From contig NZ_BOOP01000041.1 of the NCBI RefSeq assembly GCF_016863295.1, forward strand, positions 41,423 through 105,422: 64,000 bases of DNA. Direction: 5' to 3'. This DNA is from Planotetraspora phitsanulokensis. Lineage in GTDB: Bacteria; Actinomycetota; Actinomycetes; Streptosporangiales; Streptosporangiaceae. Under the pieces are notes generated by a model, which was given only the letters and a program-made list of their open reading frames with translations, did not search any database and had not been told where the DNA came from. Made by a program: the position numbers and the translations under genes. Below, piece by piece: positions 44,451-53,601 of the stretch; the first letter of the stretch is position 1, and every line of letters begins with the position of its first letter.

Positions 44451-45412
44451 CCCCAGACGGCGAGGACTACCTGCGGGGCGTGCTCAAGGGCGACCGGCGC
44501 TGGATCGCCCGCGCCATCACGCTGGTGGAGTCCACCAGGGCCGACCACCGCGACCTCGCGCAGCGGCTCCTGGTGGAGCTGACGCCGCACGCGGGCAGGG
44601 CACGCAGAGTGGGCGTCTCCGGCGTGCCCGGCGTCGGCAAGTCCACCTTCATCGAGGCCCTCGGCACGTCCCTCACCGCGCAGGGGCACCGGGTCGCCGT
44701 GCTCGCGGTCGACCCGTCCTCCAGGCGCTCGGGCGGCAGCATCCTCGGTGACAAGACGCGCATGGCGAGGCTGGCGGCCGACCAGAACGCGTTCATCCGC
44801 CCGTCGCCGACGGCGGGCACCCTCGGCGGCGTCGCCACGGCCACCCGTGAGGCGATGGTCGTCGTCGAGGCGGCCGGGTACGACATCGTGCTCGTCGAGA
44901 CCGTCGGCGTGGGCCAGTCCGAGACCGCGGTGGCCGACATGGTGGACACGTTCCTCCTGCTCACCCTCGCCCGTACGGGTGACCAGCTCCAGGGCATCAA
45001 GAAGGGCGTCCTGGAGCTCGCCGACGTGATCGCGGTCAACAAGGCGGACGGCGAATACGAGCAGGCCGCGCGGAAGGCGGCCGGCGAGCTCGCGGGGGCG
45101 CTGCGGCTGCTGCGCTCGCCCACGCCCGTCCTCACGTGCAGCGGCATGACCGGCGCGGGGCTCGACGAGCTGTGGCGTCAGATCATCCGCCACCAGGAGG
45201 GCCTCGACCTGGCGGCCAAGCGCAGCCGCCAGCAGGTCGAGTGGACCTGGGCGCTCGTCCGGGACCGGCTCCTGTCCCGGTTGCGGGACAAGGCCGCCCC
45301 GATCGCGCCCTCGATCGAACGGCAGGTGCTCGACGGCACCCTCACGCCGTCGCTGGCGGCCGACCGGATCCTCAGGGCCTTCCTGCCGGAGGGGGAGACG
45401 CCCGCCGAGTGA
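44447..45412 (+). CDS. meaB: MeaB/ArgK-type GTPase, methylmalonyl-CoA mutase chaperone
   Basis: 321 aa, GTG 44447 overlapping mutB by 4 bases. G3E-family GTPase: Walker [19 protein letters not shown], switch region [18 protein letters not shown], Walker B-like [12 protein letters not shown], base-recognition NKADG, and C-terminal dimerisation helices. MeaB binds MutB, gates cobalamin loading and protects the enzyme from inactivation (family knowledge). Coupled translation with mutAB supports this role directly. Confidence 0.95.
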
Positions 45413-45579
45413 GCCCGCCGAGTGAGTACCGGGCGTAGGCCGATTGCCGTTCGGGGCATCACGTTTACTCCTCGGTTGTAGAGATGCCTACCTACGTCAC
45501 TGTTAATGCACGATTGCATATTTGCCGAGGTAGAACCCCCGCGGAGACGATCGTGATGTCGTCGAAGCGGGGAGGCACG
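45413..45579 (+). promoter_or_regulatory. Upstream region of the CehA-like gene
   Basis: About 165 bases with an AT-richer stretch (TTACTCCTCGGTTGTAGAG; GCACGATTGCATATTTGC at about 45510-45527) that probably includes the promoter. The reading frame of the next gene is open into it but lacks codon bias before 45580. Confidence 0.4.
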
Positions 45580-47625
45580 ATGCATCAGGATCCGATGACA
45601 CCGCCGCCGGTGGCGAGAGCTCTGCAGGAGTATCGGGCGCTGCTGGCCGAGCACGGGATCACTTGGGGCGAGCCGCCGGTGCCCTACGTCCGTTCGATGC
45701 CCTTCCTCAGGTTCCCCGAAGAGGCCGGGCGAATGGCCGTCCCGGACGGCCCCGACGCCCCCGACCACCCCGACGCCCGTGACCACCCTGACGCCCGTGA
45801 CCACCCCGGTGCCTCCGACGGCTCCGCCGGTGCCGGCGCGCTCGGCGAGGCGTTCCGCCGGGCACTCGGCGGACGGGTGCCGAGCGGGCTGACGGCGCTC
45901 AGGCTGTCCGAGGACGGGCACCGGCTGGAGGCGTCCCGCGCGAGCGCCGTCCTGTCGGCCGACCCCGTGCCCGTCATCCTGCTCGTCGACTCGGCCCGTG
46001 ACGCCGGGGCCCTGGTGACCGTCGACGGCGTGCCGTACGAGATCGGGCCGCGCGGTGCCGTGCTGCTGGAGGCCACGAGCGCCGCGGCCGTCACCGTCGA
46101 CGGCGAGGCGGTCGACCTGGCGCGCCTGACGCGCGCGGCCGTGCCCGCGCGGTTGCGGCTGCGCGCCGGGTTCCCGTGCCGATGGACCGTGGTCTCGGCG
46201 GGCGGGCAGGGGTGGTACCCGGAGGGTGCGCCGCGCCGGCGGGACTACCACGGGGTGCCGTTCTTCCACGGTGACGACCTCGTGCTCGACGTCCCGGCCG
46301 AGCCCGTCACCGTCAGCGTCACCCGCGGCATGGAGTACGGCACCGCGGAGGTGTCCGTGACCCCCACGGCGTGGCGCGAGATGCTCGTCGAGCTGACGCC
46401 GGAGCGGGTCTTCGACTCCGCCGCGCGCGGGTGGTACGGCGCCGACCTCCACGTGCACCTCAACTGGGCGGGCGACCTGGTCGCGGGTCCCGCGGACGCG
46501 GCGGCGGCGCAGCACGGCGAGGACCTGCACGTTCTCAACCTCGTCGCGGGCAACGTGTCCGGCGAACGGGTGTACGACCGGGAGGCTCTCCAGCACTGGG
46601 CCGGCCGCGACCTGCCGTGGTCGGACGCCACCCACATCGCCCGCATGGGCGTCGAGTACCGCAACGACCTGCTGGGCCACGTCCACGCGTTCGGCCTGGC
46701 GGCCCCGCCGTCGATCTACCACACGGGCTTCTCCGGCACCCCCGACTGGCCGCCGAACGCCGCCGCCTGCGGCGAACTGCGTGAGCTGAACGCGGTGCTG
46801 GGATACGCCCACCCCTTCCACGGGCCCATCTCCTCGCCGGAGGACGTCATCGCCGACGGGCGGAGGAACTGCGCGGCGCTGGCACTGGTCGTCGACGCCG
46901 CGCTCGGCCTGATGGACGGCATGGAGTTGCTGCACTTCTCCGAGCTGTCCGGCACGGTGGAGGTGTACCGGAGGCTGATCGGCGCGGGCAACCGGCTCGC
47001 CGCGCTGGCGGGCACCGACACGATGCTCTCCTTCACGTGTCAGGACACGGTGTCCAACCCGCCGGGCTGGGAGCGGGTCTACGCCCGCACGGACGGCCCC
47101 CTGTCGGCCGAGTCGTTCGCCCGTGCCCTGCGGCAGGGCAGGACCTTCGCCACCAACGGCCCCTGGCTGGAGCTCGCGGTGGACGGCGGCGAACCGGGGG
47201 AGACGCTCGACCTGGCCCCGGGCGAGCGGGTGACGATCACGGCACGGGCGTCCGGCCACGGGGTGGAGAGCCTGGAGATCCGGACGGCGGACGGCCTGCT
47301 CGCCGCCGGTCCCGGAGGCGAGCTCGTCACCTCCCTCGTCGTGGACGCGCCCACCTACGTCGTGGCCGTGGCGACGGGAGGCGGCCATCCACTGGCGGCG
47401 AACGGCGAGACGTTCGCGCACACCAGTCCCGTCTACCTCGACGTCGCGGGCAGGCACGTCGCCCGCCCGGAGGACGTCCGGTGGTGCATGAGGTGGCTCG
47501 ACCTCCTCGAGGACCTCGTGAGCGGTCACGCCCGGCTTGAGGACGCCACGCAACTCGACGACCACCTCGACCTCGTCGAGAAGGCCCGGACGGTCTACGC
47601 GGCGCGCCTGGCGATCTCCGGATGA
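45580..47625 (+). CDS. CehA/McbA-family PHP-type metallohydrolase
   Basis: 681 aa from ATG 45580, which has GGGAGG four bases upstream. The PHP-like metal-binding domain occupies about 285-540: YGADLHVHLNWAGD (H-x-H metal pair), LNLVAGN, AVLGYAHPFHGP (second His cluster), GTDTMLSF. N-terminal 280 residues are beta-rich (sandwich domains) and C-terminal 130 are accessory. The family includes carbaryl hydrolase relatives and phosphodiester or amide hydrolases; substrate here unknown. No signal peptide visible. Residues near 60-78 contain a short D-H-P-D-A-R repeat. Convergent with the XpaC-like gene at 47686. Confidence 0.82.
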   Translation: MHQDPMTPPPVARALQEYRALLAEHGITWGEPPVPYVRSMPFLRFPEEAGRMAVPDGPDAPDHPDARDHPDARDHPGASDGSAGAGALGEAFRRALGGRVPSGLTALRLSEDGHRLEASRASAVLSADPVPVILLVDSARDAGALVTVDGVPYEIGPRGAVLLEATSAAAVTVDGEAVDLARLTRAAVPARLRLRAGFPCRWTVVSAGGQGWYPEGAPRRRDYHGVPFFHGDDLVLDVPAEPVTVSVTRGMEYGTAEVSVTPTAWREMLVELTPERVFDSAARGWYGADLHVHLNWAGDLVAGPADAAAAQHGEDLHVLNLVAGNVSGERVYDREALQHWAGRDLPWSDATHIARMGVEYRNDLLGHVHAFGLAAPPSIYHTGFSGTPDWPPNAAACGELRELNAVLGYAHPFHGPISSPEDVIADGRRNCAALALVVDAALGLMDGMELLHFSELSGTVEVYRRLIGAGNRLAALAGTDTMLSFTCQDTVSNPPGWERVYARTDGPLSAESFARALRQGRTFATNGPWLELAVDGGEPGETLDLAPGERVTITARASGHGVESLEIRTADGLLAAGPGGELVTSLVVDAPTYVVAVATGGGHPLAANGETFAHTSPVYLDVAGRHVARPEDVRWCMRWLDLLEDLVSGHARLEDATQLDDHLDLVEKARTVYAARLAISG

Positions 47626-47685
47626 CCCCGCAGAGGGGATCGGGTGCAGGGTGATCGGTCACAGGGGTCGGTCAGAGGGGATCGG

Positions 47686-48306
47686 TCACAGGTCGAGCTG
47701 GGAGCCCCCGAACCGGTCCCGCAGGAACCTGCCCTGGTCCCTGAGCGCCTGCTCGTCGCCCTTGTAGACGGCGTCCGCGATGGTGGACAGACCCTTGTCC
47801 AGCAGATCGAGCTGGGAGATCAGCTCCTCGTGCGCACTGCGCTCGCGCTCGCCCCGGCGCGTCAGGGCGTACGACCTGGGCAGGTTGGCGTAGGCCTCCA
47901 GACTCGTCGGGAGGTAGTCGCGGATGGCCTGCGACACCACGTGGAGCTGGTCGGGGGAGGAGGTGAGCGCCTCGGCCCGGGCCAGGATGTCCCGCAGGAT
48001 CCCTGCCAGGGCCTCGACCCTGGCCACGACGTCCTCGGGGAACCGGGCGCCCGACACCTTGGACACGAGCGCGTCGAGGTCGGCCCGGAGCTGCTTCGTC
48101 TCGACCTCCGCGTGCGAGATCGTCAGCCGCACCCGGTCGGGCGGCGCCAGGAGCGCGCCGACCCCGTACAGCCCGCCGACGACGATCGGCCACAGGGAGC
48201 CGGCGAGGCCGACGAAGTGCAGCACGAGGCCGCCGATGGCCAGGCCCGAGCCGACGATGTTCTTCGTCGACCCGAGATAGGCGAGGACCCGGTCACTGGT
48301 AGCCAC
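47686..48306 (-). CDS. XpaC-like membrane protein of the TelA operon
   Basis: 206 aa, GTG 48306, overlapping the VWA gene by 14 bases. Two membrane helices at about 14-55 (IVGSGLAIGGLVLHFVGLAGSLWPIVVGGLYGVGALL), then a long helical cytoplasmic region. AIRDYLPTSLEAYANLPRSY and LDLLDKGLSTIADAVYKGDEQALRDQGRFLRDRFG match the layout of XpaC-family proteins, the regular genomic partner of TelA (as in Bacillus xpaC-yaaN). Biochemical function of XpaC is unclear. Last gene of the operon. Confidence 0.7.
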   Translation of the reverse strand: MATSDRVLAYLGSTKNIVGSGLAIGGLVLHFVGLAGSLWPIVVGGLYGVGALLAPPDRVRLTISHAEVETKQLRADLDALVSKVSGARFPEDVVARVEALAGILRDILARAEALTSSPDQLHVVSQAIRDYLPTSLEAYANLPRSYALTRRGERERSAHEELISQLDLLDKGLSTIADAVYKGDEQALRDQGRFLRDRFGGSQLDL

Positions 48307-49879
48307 GGATCTCCTTGAACGCCGACGAGAGGGAGCCCTCGCGGGCGTCGAACGTGGCTCCGCCGGTGAGGGACGCCACCTTGCCCATCTCCTCCACGTC
48401 GCTGTCGCCGAACAGGACCACGAAGGTCCGCACGTTCCGCGGCGTCGTGCCGTAGTACGCGGCGAAATCCTCATACGACGAGCCGTCGGTGTTCTCGCCG
48501 TCGGTCATCAGCACGACCGAGGTGAAGTCGCCGTCGCTCGGCTGCAGCGTCACCATGTCGTAGGCGGCCCGGAGGCTGTCGTAGATCGCGGTGCCGCCCT
48601 GGGCGGACAGGCTGTCGCCGTACGACCTGATCTGGCGCAGGACCGGGTCGGGGCCCTGCTCCGGCACGGTGAACGTCCGCGGGACGCCGGGGCGGCCGCT
48701 GAACGGCAGCAGCGTGACGGTCTCCCGGTCGCGGAAGCGGGAGAACTGGCCGGACGCGGACGTGTCCGCACCGGTCAGCGTGCTGAGCGCCTGCTTGAGC
48801 GAGGCGATCCTGTCGCCGCCCATCGAACCGGAGGTGTCCAGGACGAACAGCGTCCGCGAGGGACGGCGGACCTGGTTGAGGTACGCGCTGATCAGTTCGT
48901 CGGCGGCGCTGCGCCGGTTCGGGAAGGGCAGCTCGACGAGCTGCGCCGAGCCGAACCTCTGGTCGGGCCGCACCTCGGGCACGATCGGCCGCCGGAACGT
49001 GGTCGTCATGATCTTGCGCTGGACGTCCGGCGTGCGCAGCCAGGTCGCGAGCTTGCCGTACAGGTCCTTCCGGGCGGAGGAGGCGAGGAGCGTGAGCGGA
49101 TAGTCGGCGGTCACCACGCCGTCGCTCGGGTAGATGATCGTGAGCGGCTCCTTGACCCTGCCCTCCAGGCCGAGCAGCACCGACTCGTAGTTGATCAGCC
49201 CGTCGACGGACTCCTGCTTCGCGTACGCGTCGGCCAGCCAGCCGGACGAGCCCGCGGTGAGGGTCTGGGCGGAGAAGAACTCCTTGAGCTTCGGCGTGGC
49301 GGCCGTGATCTGCGCCCGGTCCAGCGCCTCGCCGGCGTCGGAGAGGGCGGCGGTCACCCCGACCAGGGCGGAGAAGCCCGAGTTGGACGACGCCGGATTG
49401 GTCATGCCGAAGGTGAACTTCTTCTCCCTGGCGGCGGTCGCAATGTCCGCCCAGGTGACCTGCTTGGTGTCCCAGCCCAGGGCGTGGGCCTTGCTCTTCT
49501 TCAGCCCCAGAAGGACGGGGGAGACCATGACCTTGGTCTGCGTCGACAGCCGGGCGGGCGCCCCGTCGATCAGCGACAGGTAACGGTTGGAGGAGAACCA
49601 GGTGGCGTCGTAGTGGCCGTCCGCGCCGCCGCTCGCGACCTGCTCGGCGCCGTCGAGGGTGCCGGTGTAGGTCAGTCTGACCCGGACGCCCACGGCCCCG
49701 GCGGCCTCCTTCAGCAGCGGTTCGAGGTCCTTGACCTCGCTGCCGGCGAGCACGCGCAGGACGTCGGGGCCGTCCTGCTTCGCCGGGTCCTGCTCGTCGC
49801 CCGAGCAGGCCGCCGTCGCCGACGCGACGAGCAGCGCGAGCGCGGCGGCGGCGAGCCGCCTGCCGGTGAACAGCCTCAT
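48293..49879 (-). CDS. Lipoprotein fusing a solute-binding-like domain with a von Willebrand factor A domain
   Basis: 528 aa. Lipoprotein signal with lipobox ASATAAC (Cys near residue 25). Residues 35-330 look like a family-11 type periplasmic binding protein (VLRVLAGSEVKDLEPLLKEAAGAVGVRVRLTYTGT, FTFGMTNPASSNSGFSALVGVTAALSD, LINYESVLLGLEG, SDGVVTADYPLTLLA). Residues 340-528 are a VWA domain with MIDAS motif DTSGSMGG, later TxD positions and SVVLMTDGENTDG. It is exposed on the cell surface, bound to the membrane. It overlaps the TelA gene by 4 bases. The fusion suggests binding of an anion or ligand coupled to metal-dependent protein contacts (inference). Confidence 0.82.
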   Translation of the reverse strand: MRLFTGRRLAAAALALLVASATAACSGDEQDPAKQDGPDVLRVLAGSEVKDLEPLLKEAAGAVGVRVRLTYTGTLDGAEQVASGGADGHYDATWFSSNRYLSLIDGAPARLSTQTKVMVSPVLLGLKKSKAHALGWDTKQVTWADIATAAREKKFTFGMTNPASSNSGFSALVGVTAALSDAGEALDRAQITAATPKLKEFFSAQTLTAGSSGWLADAYAKQESVDGLINYESVLLGLEGRVKEPLTIIYPSDGVVTADYPLTLLASSARKDLYGKLATWLRTPDVQRKIMTTTFRRPIVPEVRPDQRFGSAQLVELPFPNRRSAADELISAYLNQVRRPSRTLFVLDTSGSMGGDRIASLKQALSTLTGADTSASGQFSRFRDRETVTLLPFSGRPGVPRTFTVPEQGPDPVLRQIRSYGDSLSAQGGTAIYDSLRAAYDMVTLQPSDGDFTSVVLMTDGENTDGSSYEDFAAYYGTTPRNVRTFVVLFGDSDVEEMGKVASLTGGATFDAREGSLSSAFKEIRGYQ

Positions 49880-51042
49880 GAGCCGATCGCCTCGTCGCCG
49901 CGCCGGGCACGCTCCAGGTACGTCTTCGCGTGGTCGATCTCCACGGTCAGGCTGTCGACCGTGACGGCCATGCTCTCCACGGCCTTGGCCTTGAAGGAGT
50001 CGATCATGTCCATGGTCGAGTAGATGTTGTCGAACGCCTTGCGCAGCGCGTCCATGTCCACCGTGGTGGAGGCCGCCTGGGTCTGGATCTGGCCCGCCTG
50101 GGTGCGCAACATCTCGCTGGTGGCGAGGATCAGGTCCGACGTCGTGGCGTTGAGCGCCGAGATCTGGTCGAGCACCAGCTTCTGGTTGGCGAGCGCCTGG
50201 GCCACGGTGACGGCCGTCCGCAGCGCCGCGACCGTCGTGGTGGTGGCGCGGTCCACACCCTTGATGAGCTCGAGGTTGTTCTTGCGGATCAGGTCGAGCG
50301 CGAGGTATCCCTGCGCGGAGACGGCGAGCTGGGTCAGCAGGTCCTGGTGCTTCTGCCGCACGCCGAACAGCGCGTCGGACCGAAGCGCCGTCGCCTTCTC
50401 CTGGTCGGTCAGCTCGATCTCGTTGATCTTCTGCTCCAGCGCGGAGTCGAGCGCCGCCGCGAGCACCGCGTACTCCTGCAGCTTGGTCATCGACTCCCAG
50501 AGGTTGGCCTTCTCGCCCTCGATGGCGGCGTTGTCCTTGAGCAGCTCGTCCTGGCCCGACTTCAGCGCCCGGATGATGTCGTCGATGTGCTTCTGCGCGC
50601 TCTGGTATTTGGCGAAGTAGTCGCGCAGCCTGTCGCCGAAGGGGATGAGGCCGAGCAGCCGCTTGGTCCCGCTGGCGGCCTGCTTGGGGTCGAGGTCCAC
50701 GATCGTGCGGCGCAGCGCGACGAGCTGGTTGGCCACCTGGACCTGGCCGTCCGCGCCCTCGCCCTTCGCCGAGGCCAGCGCGGCGACCGGTCGCTTCAAC
50801 ATGCGGTTGGCGACCTGCGAGGACGCTCTGATCTCGGAGTCGCCCATCGAGGAGATGTCGTGCACCTTCTTGGTGAACTCCGGCGACCGCGGGTCGATCG
50901 CGGCGAGTTCGTCGGCGAAGCCCGCCGCCTTCTGGGCCAGCTCGGCGCCGCGCTCGTCCGGCAGCGGCAGCATCGTGGCAGCCTTCTCAGCCGGCACCGC
51001 CGCCACGGGAGCGGGCGGAGTCAGCACCAGGTCGTTCGACAC
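49876..51042 (-). CDS. TelA/KlaA-family toxic anion resistance protein
   Basis: 388 aa from GTG 51042, preceded by AAAGGAGAACC. Almost wholly helical. TelA hallmarks: IDPRSPEFTKKVHDISSMGDSEIRASSQVANRMLKRPV, LVALRRTIVDLDPKQ, GLIPFGDRLRDYFAKYQSAQKHIDDIIRALKSGQDELLKDNAAIEGEK, and the late ALRTAVTVAQALANQKLVLDQISALNATTSDLILATSEML. TelA proteins are linked to tellurite and membrane-stress resistance; mechanism unknown. It sits between the two extracytoplasmic binding-protein-like genes. Confidence 0.92.
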   Translation of the reverse strand: MSNDLVLTPPAPVAAVPAEKAATMLPLPDERGAELAQKAAGFADELAAIDPRSPEFTKKVHDISSMGDSEIRASSQVANRMLKRPVAALASAKGEGADGQVQVANQLVALRRTIVDLDPKQAASGTKRLLGLIPFGDRLRDYFAKYQSAQKHIDDIIRALKSGQDELLKDNAAIEGEKANLWESMTKLQEYAVLAAALDSALEQKINEIELTDQEKATALRSDALFGVRQKHQDLLTQLAVSAQGYLALDLIRKNNLELIKGVDRATTTTVAALRTAVTVAQALANQKLVLDQISALNATTSDLILATSEMLRTQAGQIQTQAASTTVDMDALRKAFDNIYSTMDMIDSFKAKAVESMAVTVDSLTVEIDHAKTYLERARRGDEAIGS

Positions 51043-51068
51043 TGTTCGGTTCTCCTTTGGGGGGTGGT

Positions 51069-52187
51069 TCACGAGGAGGGCTTGGCGCTCGCCAGGTAGC
51101 GCTGCTCGATGGTGGAGATCAGCCGCTCCAGGTGTTCGTAGGTGGGCGGCTCGACCACGTCGACCAGACCGCCGGGTATTCCGGCCTTGGACGAGGCCAC
51201 CAGGTCGGCGAAGACCTTCGGATCGGCGGTGCGGAAGCCGTACCGCGTCTCCAGTCGCGCGAACTCCGGGTCCTCCTGCAGCAGCCTGCCGACCTCGGCG
51301 GCCCGGTCGTTGAACGGCACGAGCGTGTGCTTGCTGAGCACGGTCGGGGACGGGTAGATCAGCCGCATGTCCGGCCGGATGGCCCCGTCGCCGGCGAAGA
51401 GATGGGAGGCGTACTGCGCCTCGTAGATCACGACCATCGGCGTCTTGCCCGCGCCCATCGCGAGGTAGTCCTCGAAGGGGGCCTCGCTCGACGACTCGGA
51501 GTATCCCTGGTCGAGGAACAGCGGGGAGATCGTCTGGGCGACCTTCGCGGTCTGCGCCGAGGAGTTCACCACGTCGTCGCCGTTCGCGACGTAGCTGGTG
51601 ATGGCCAGGTACATGGCCGCGGAGTTGGACGTCCGCACGTCGGTGGTGGTGAGCAGGACGCGCTTGCGCGCCGGGTAGGCCGTGTTGCCGGGCAGGGCGT
51701 CCCATCGGGTGCCCTTGGCCACCAGGTCCAGATATTTCTTGACATCGAGCACCTGGTAGCCGGAACCCGAGTCGCGGACCACGCCCGCCTTGGTCAGCAC
51801 GTCCGCGATCGGCTCGAAGGTGGCGATCGCCATCGGCGAATAGAAGGGCGAGAAGGTCTGGGAGGCCTTGCGATCCTGCTTGATCTTCTCCGCCGCCGGG
51901 ACGCTGGACGGGAATGCGAAGTCGTATTTCCCGAGGTCGACCGAGGTGGCGATCTGCCTCGACCCGGCCGTGTCGACCTCGACGCGCAGGCCGTGTTTGG
52001 CGAAGGCGGCTTGGACCTGTGGGTCGTCGAAGAACGGTTTCTTCTCCGATCCGATGACGCCACGGACCGTGGCGAGATCCTTCGTGCCGCCGCCCCCGTC
52101 TCCGTCGCCCCCGCCGCCCAGGACGATGGCCACCACGACGGCCCCGGCGAGGAGCAGCGCCAACCCGACGCCGATCCATCGTTTCAT
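51069..52187 (-). CDS. Membrane-anchored periplasmic-binding-protein-like protein, first gene of the TelA operon
   Basis: 372 aa from ATG 52187 (CGAAGGAA upstream). One N-terminal anchor (residues 3-24: RWIGVGLALLLAGAVVVAIVLG) and a Gly/Asp-rich linker lead to an extracytoplasmic domain like type-2 solute-binding proteins: TVRGVIGSEKKPFFDDPQVQAAFAKHGLRVEVDTAGSRQIATSVDLGKYDFAFPSSVPAAEKI, AMYLAITSYVANGDDVV, EDYLAMGAGKTPMVVIYEAQYASHLF. No transporter permease is linked, so it is probably a sensor or binding component working with the VWA lipoprotein and TelA. Confidence 0.8.
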   Translation of the reverse strand: MKRWIGVGLALLLAGAVVVAIVLGGGGDGDGGGGTKDLATVRGVIGSEKKPFFDDPQVQAAFAKHGLRVEVDTAGSRQIATSVDLGKYDFAFPSSVPAAEKIKQDRKASQTFSPFYSPMAIATFEPIADVLTKAGVVRDSGSGYQVLDVKKYLDLVAKGTRWDALPGNTAYPARKRVLLTTTDVRTSNSAAMYLAITSYVANGDDVVNSSAQTAKVAQTISPLFLDQGYSESSSEAPFEDYLAMGAGKTPMVVIYEAQYASHLFAGDGAIRPDMRLIYPSPTVLSKHTLVPFNDRAAEVGRLLQEDPEFARLETRYGFRTADPKVFADLVASSKAGIPGGLVDVVEPPTYEHLERLISTIEQRYLASAKPSS

Positions 52188-52212
52188 TCGTGTTCCTTCG
52201 CGCACTCCCGTA

Positions 52213-52224
52213 GGCCAATTGGCC
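52213..52224. promoter_or_regulatory. Palindrome upstream of the TelA operon
   Basis: Perfect 12-bp palindrome GGCCAATTGGCC, 26 bases before the first ATG of the operon. Candidate operator or promoter element; the surrounding 150 bases are AT-rich. Confidence 0.45.
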
Positions 52225-52344
52225 CGCAACCCGAATTATGCAGTACCGACTAAGTCGTTGTGCGATCTCGGGGTTGAACGGAAATTACTGGTGCACGAAG
52301 AGAAAGGGACCGTCGAAAGAATTCAGTTGTCGTTCACCGAATTT

Positions 52345-53601
52345 TCATGTGAATAGTGCACGGCCCCAGAAATCGCCTCCGTCGGTCACGCCGGGCGGGC
52401 ACGCGAACAGTCCGGTGGAGACGTGCTGGATGTATTCGTTCAGCGAGTCCTTGGTGGCGAGTCCCATCTGGATGGGGACGAACTGCTTGCGCGGATCACG
52501 CTGGTAGGCCATGAAGAACAACCCGGCGTCGAGCCGGCCCAGGCCGTCGGATCCGTCGACGAAGTTGTAGCCGCGCCGCAGCAGTCGGGCCCCGCCGTGG
52601 ACGGACGGGTGCGCCAGCCGCACGTGCGCGTCGGCGGCGATGACGGGCAGGCCGTCCGGGCCGGTCTTCGCGAAGTCGGGCTGGTCGAATTCGTTCTTGC
52701 CGGTCAGCGGGGCGCCCTTGCCCTTGTCCCGGCCGAAGATCGCCTCCTGCTCGCCGAGCGAGGTGCGGTCCCAGGTCTCGATGTGCATGCGGATTTTGCG
52801 GGTGACCAGGTAGCTGCCGCCGTCCATCCACGCGGGACCGTCGCCGGAGGCCGCCCAGACGTGGTCGGTCAGCATCGAGGTGTCCTCGAGCTTGATGTTC
52901 TCCGTCCCGTCCTTGAACCCCATCAGGTTGCGCGGCGTCGCCTGCGCCCGGGAGGTCGAGGACGTACGACCGAAGCCGAGTTGCGAGTAGCGGACCGACA
53001 CCCTGCCGAACCCGATCCTGGCCAGGTTGCGGATCGCGTGCACGGCCACCTGGGGATCGTGCGCGCAGGCCTGCACGCAGATGTCCCCGCCGGAGATGTC
53101 GGCCGAGATCTTCTCACCGGGGAAGGCGGGCAGGTCGGCCAGCGCCGGAGGCCGGCGATCGGCCAGCCCGAACCGCTTGTCGAACAGCGACGGGCCGAAG
53201 CCGACGGTCAGCGTCAGACCTGACGCGGGCAGGCCGAGCGCCTCGCCCGTGTCGTCCGGCGGCGCCTCGGGGGACCCGCCGACCGCGCCGAACGTCCCCG
53301 CGTCCTTTCCCTGGGTCATCCGCGCGGCCGCGGACGTCCAGTCTTGGAGCAGGTCGACGAGTTCGGCGCGGTCCGAGGTGATCACGTCGAACGCGACGAA
53401 GTGGAGCCGGTCCTGCGCGGGCGTGGTGATGCCCGCCTGGTGCGCCCCGTAGAACGGGAAGGGGTCGGCCGTGGACGCGGCGTGCGCCGCGGGCTCGTCG
53501 ATCAGCGAACGGGACACCACGGCCCCGGCGCCCGCGGCGGCCACGCCCGCGACGCCGGCGGCCCCGAGGCCGAGCAACCCGCGCCGGCTGATCCTGCTCA
53601 C
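52345..53601 (-). CDS. efeB: Dyp-type heme peroxidase of the ferrous/ferric uptake system
   Basis: 418 aa from GTG 53601, overlapping efeO by 4 bases. Twin-arginine signal VSRISRRGLLGLGAAGVAGVAAAGAGAVV, so it is exported folded with its heme. Dyp motifs: GFGPSLFDKRFGL, NLMGFKDGTENI (GxxDG with the distal Asp), the distal Arg region YLVTRKIRMHIETWD, and the heme-ligand His in HPSVHGGARLLRRGYNFVDG. EfeB oxidises Fe(II) or processes heme at the outer face for EfeO/EfeU. Confidence 0.94.
   Translation of the reverse strand: MSRISRRGLLGLGAAGVAGVAAAGAGAVVSRSLIDEPAAHAASTADPFPFYGAHQAGITTPAQDRLHFVAFDVITSDRAELVDLLQDWTSAAARMTQGKDAGTFGAVGGSPEAPPDDTGEALGLPASGLTLTVGFGPSLFDKRFGLADRRPPALADLPAFPGEKISADISGGDICVQACAHDPQVAVHAIRNLARIGFGRVSVRYSQLGFGRTSSTSRAQATPRNLMGFKDGTENIKLEDTSMLTDHVWAASGDGPAWMDGGSYLVTRKIRMHIETWDRTSLGEQEAIFGRDKGKGAPLTGKNEFDQPDFAKTGPDGLPVIAADAHVRLAHPSVHGGARLLRRGYNFVDGSDGLGRLDAGLFFMAYQRDPRKQFVPIQMGLATKDSLNEYIQHVSTGLFACPPGVTDGGDFWGRALFT

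Noticed and set aside
45178..47565. 795-aa minus-strand open frame opposite the CehA-like gene
   Set aside because: It is the GC-skew shadow of a well-supported plus-strand gene: Arg/Gly/Val/His-rich, no recognisable domain, and antisense to strong motifs.
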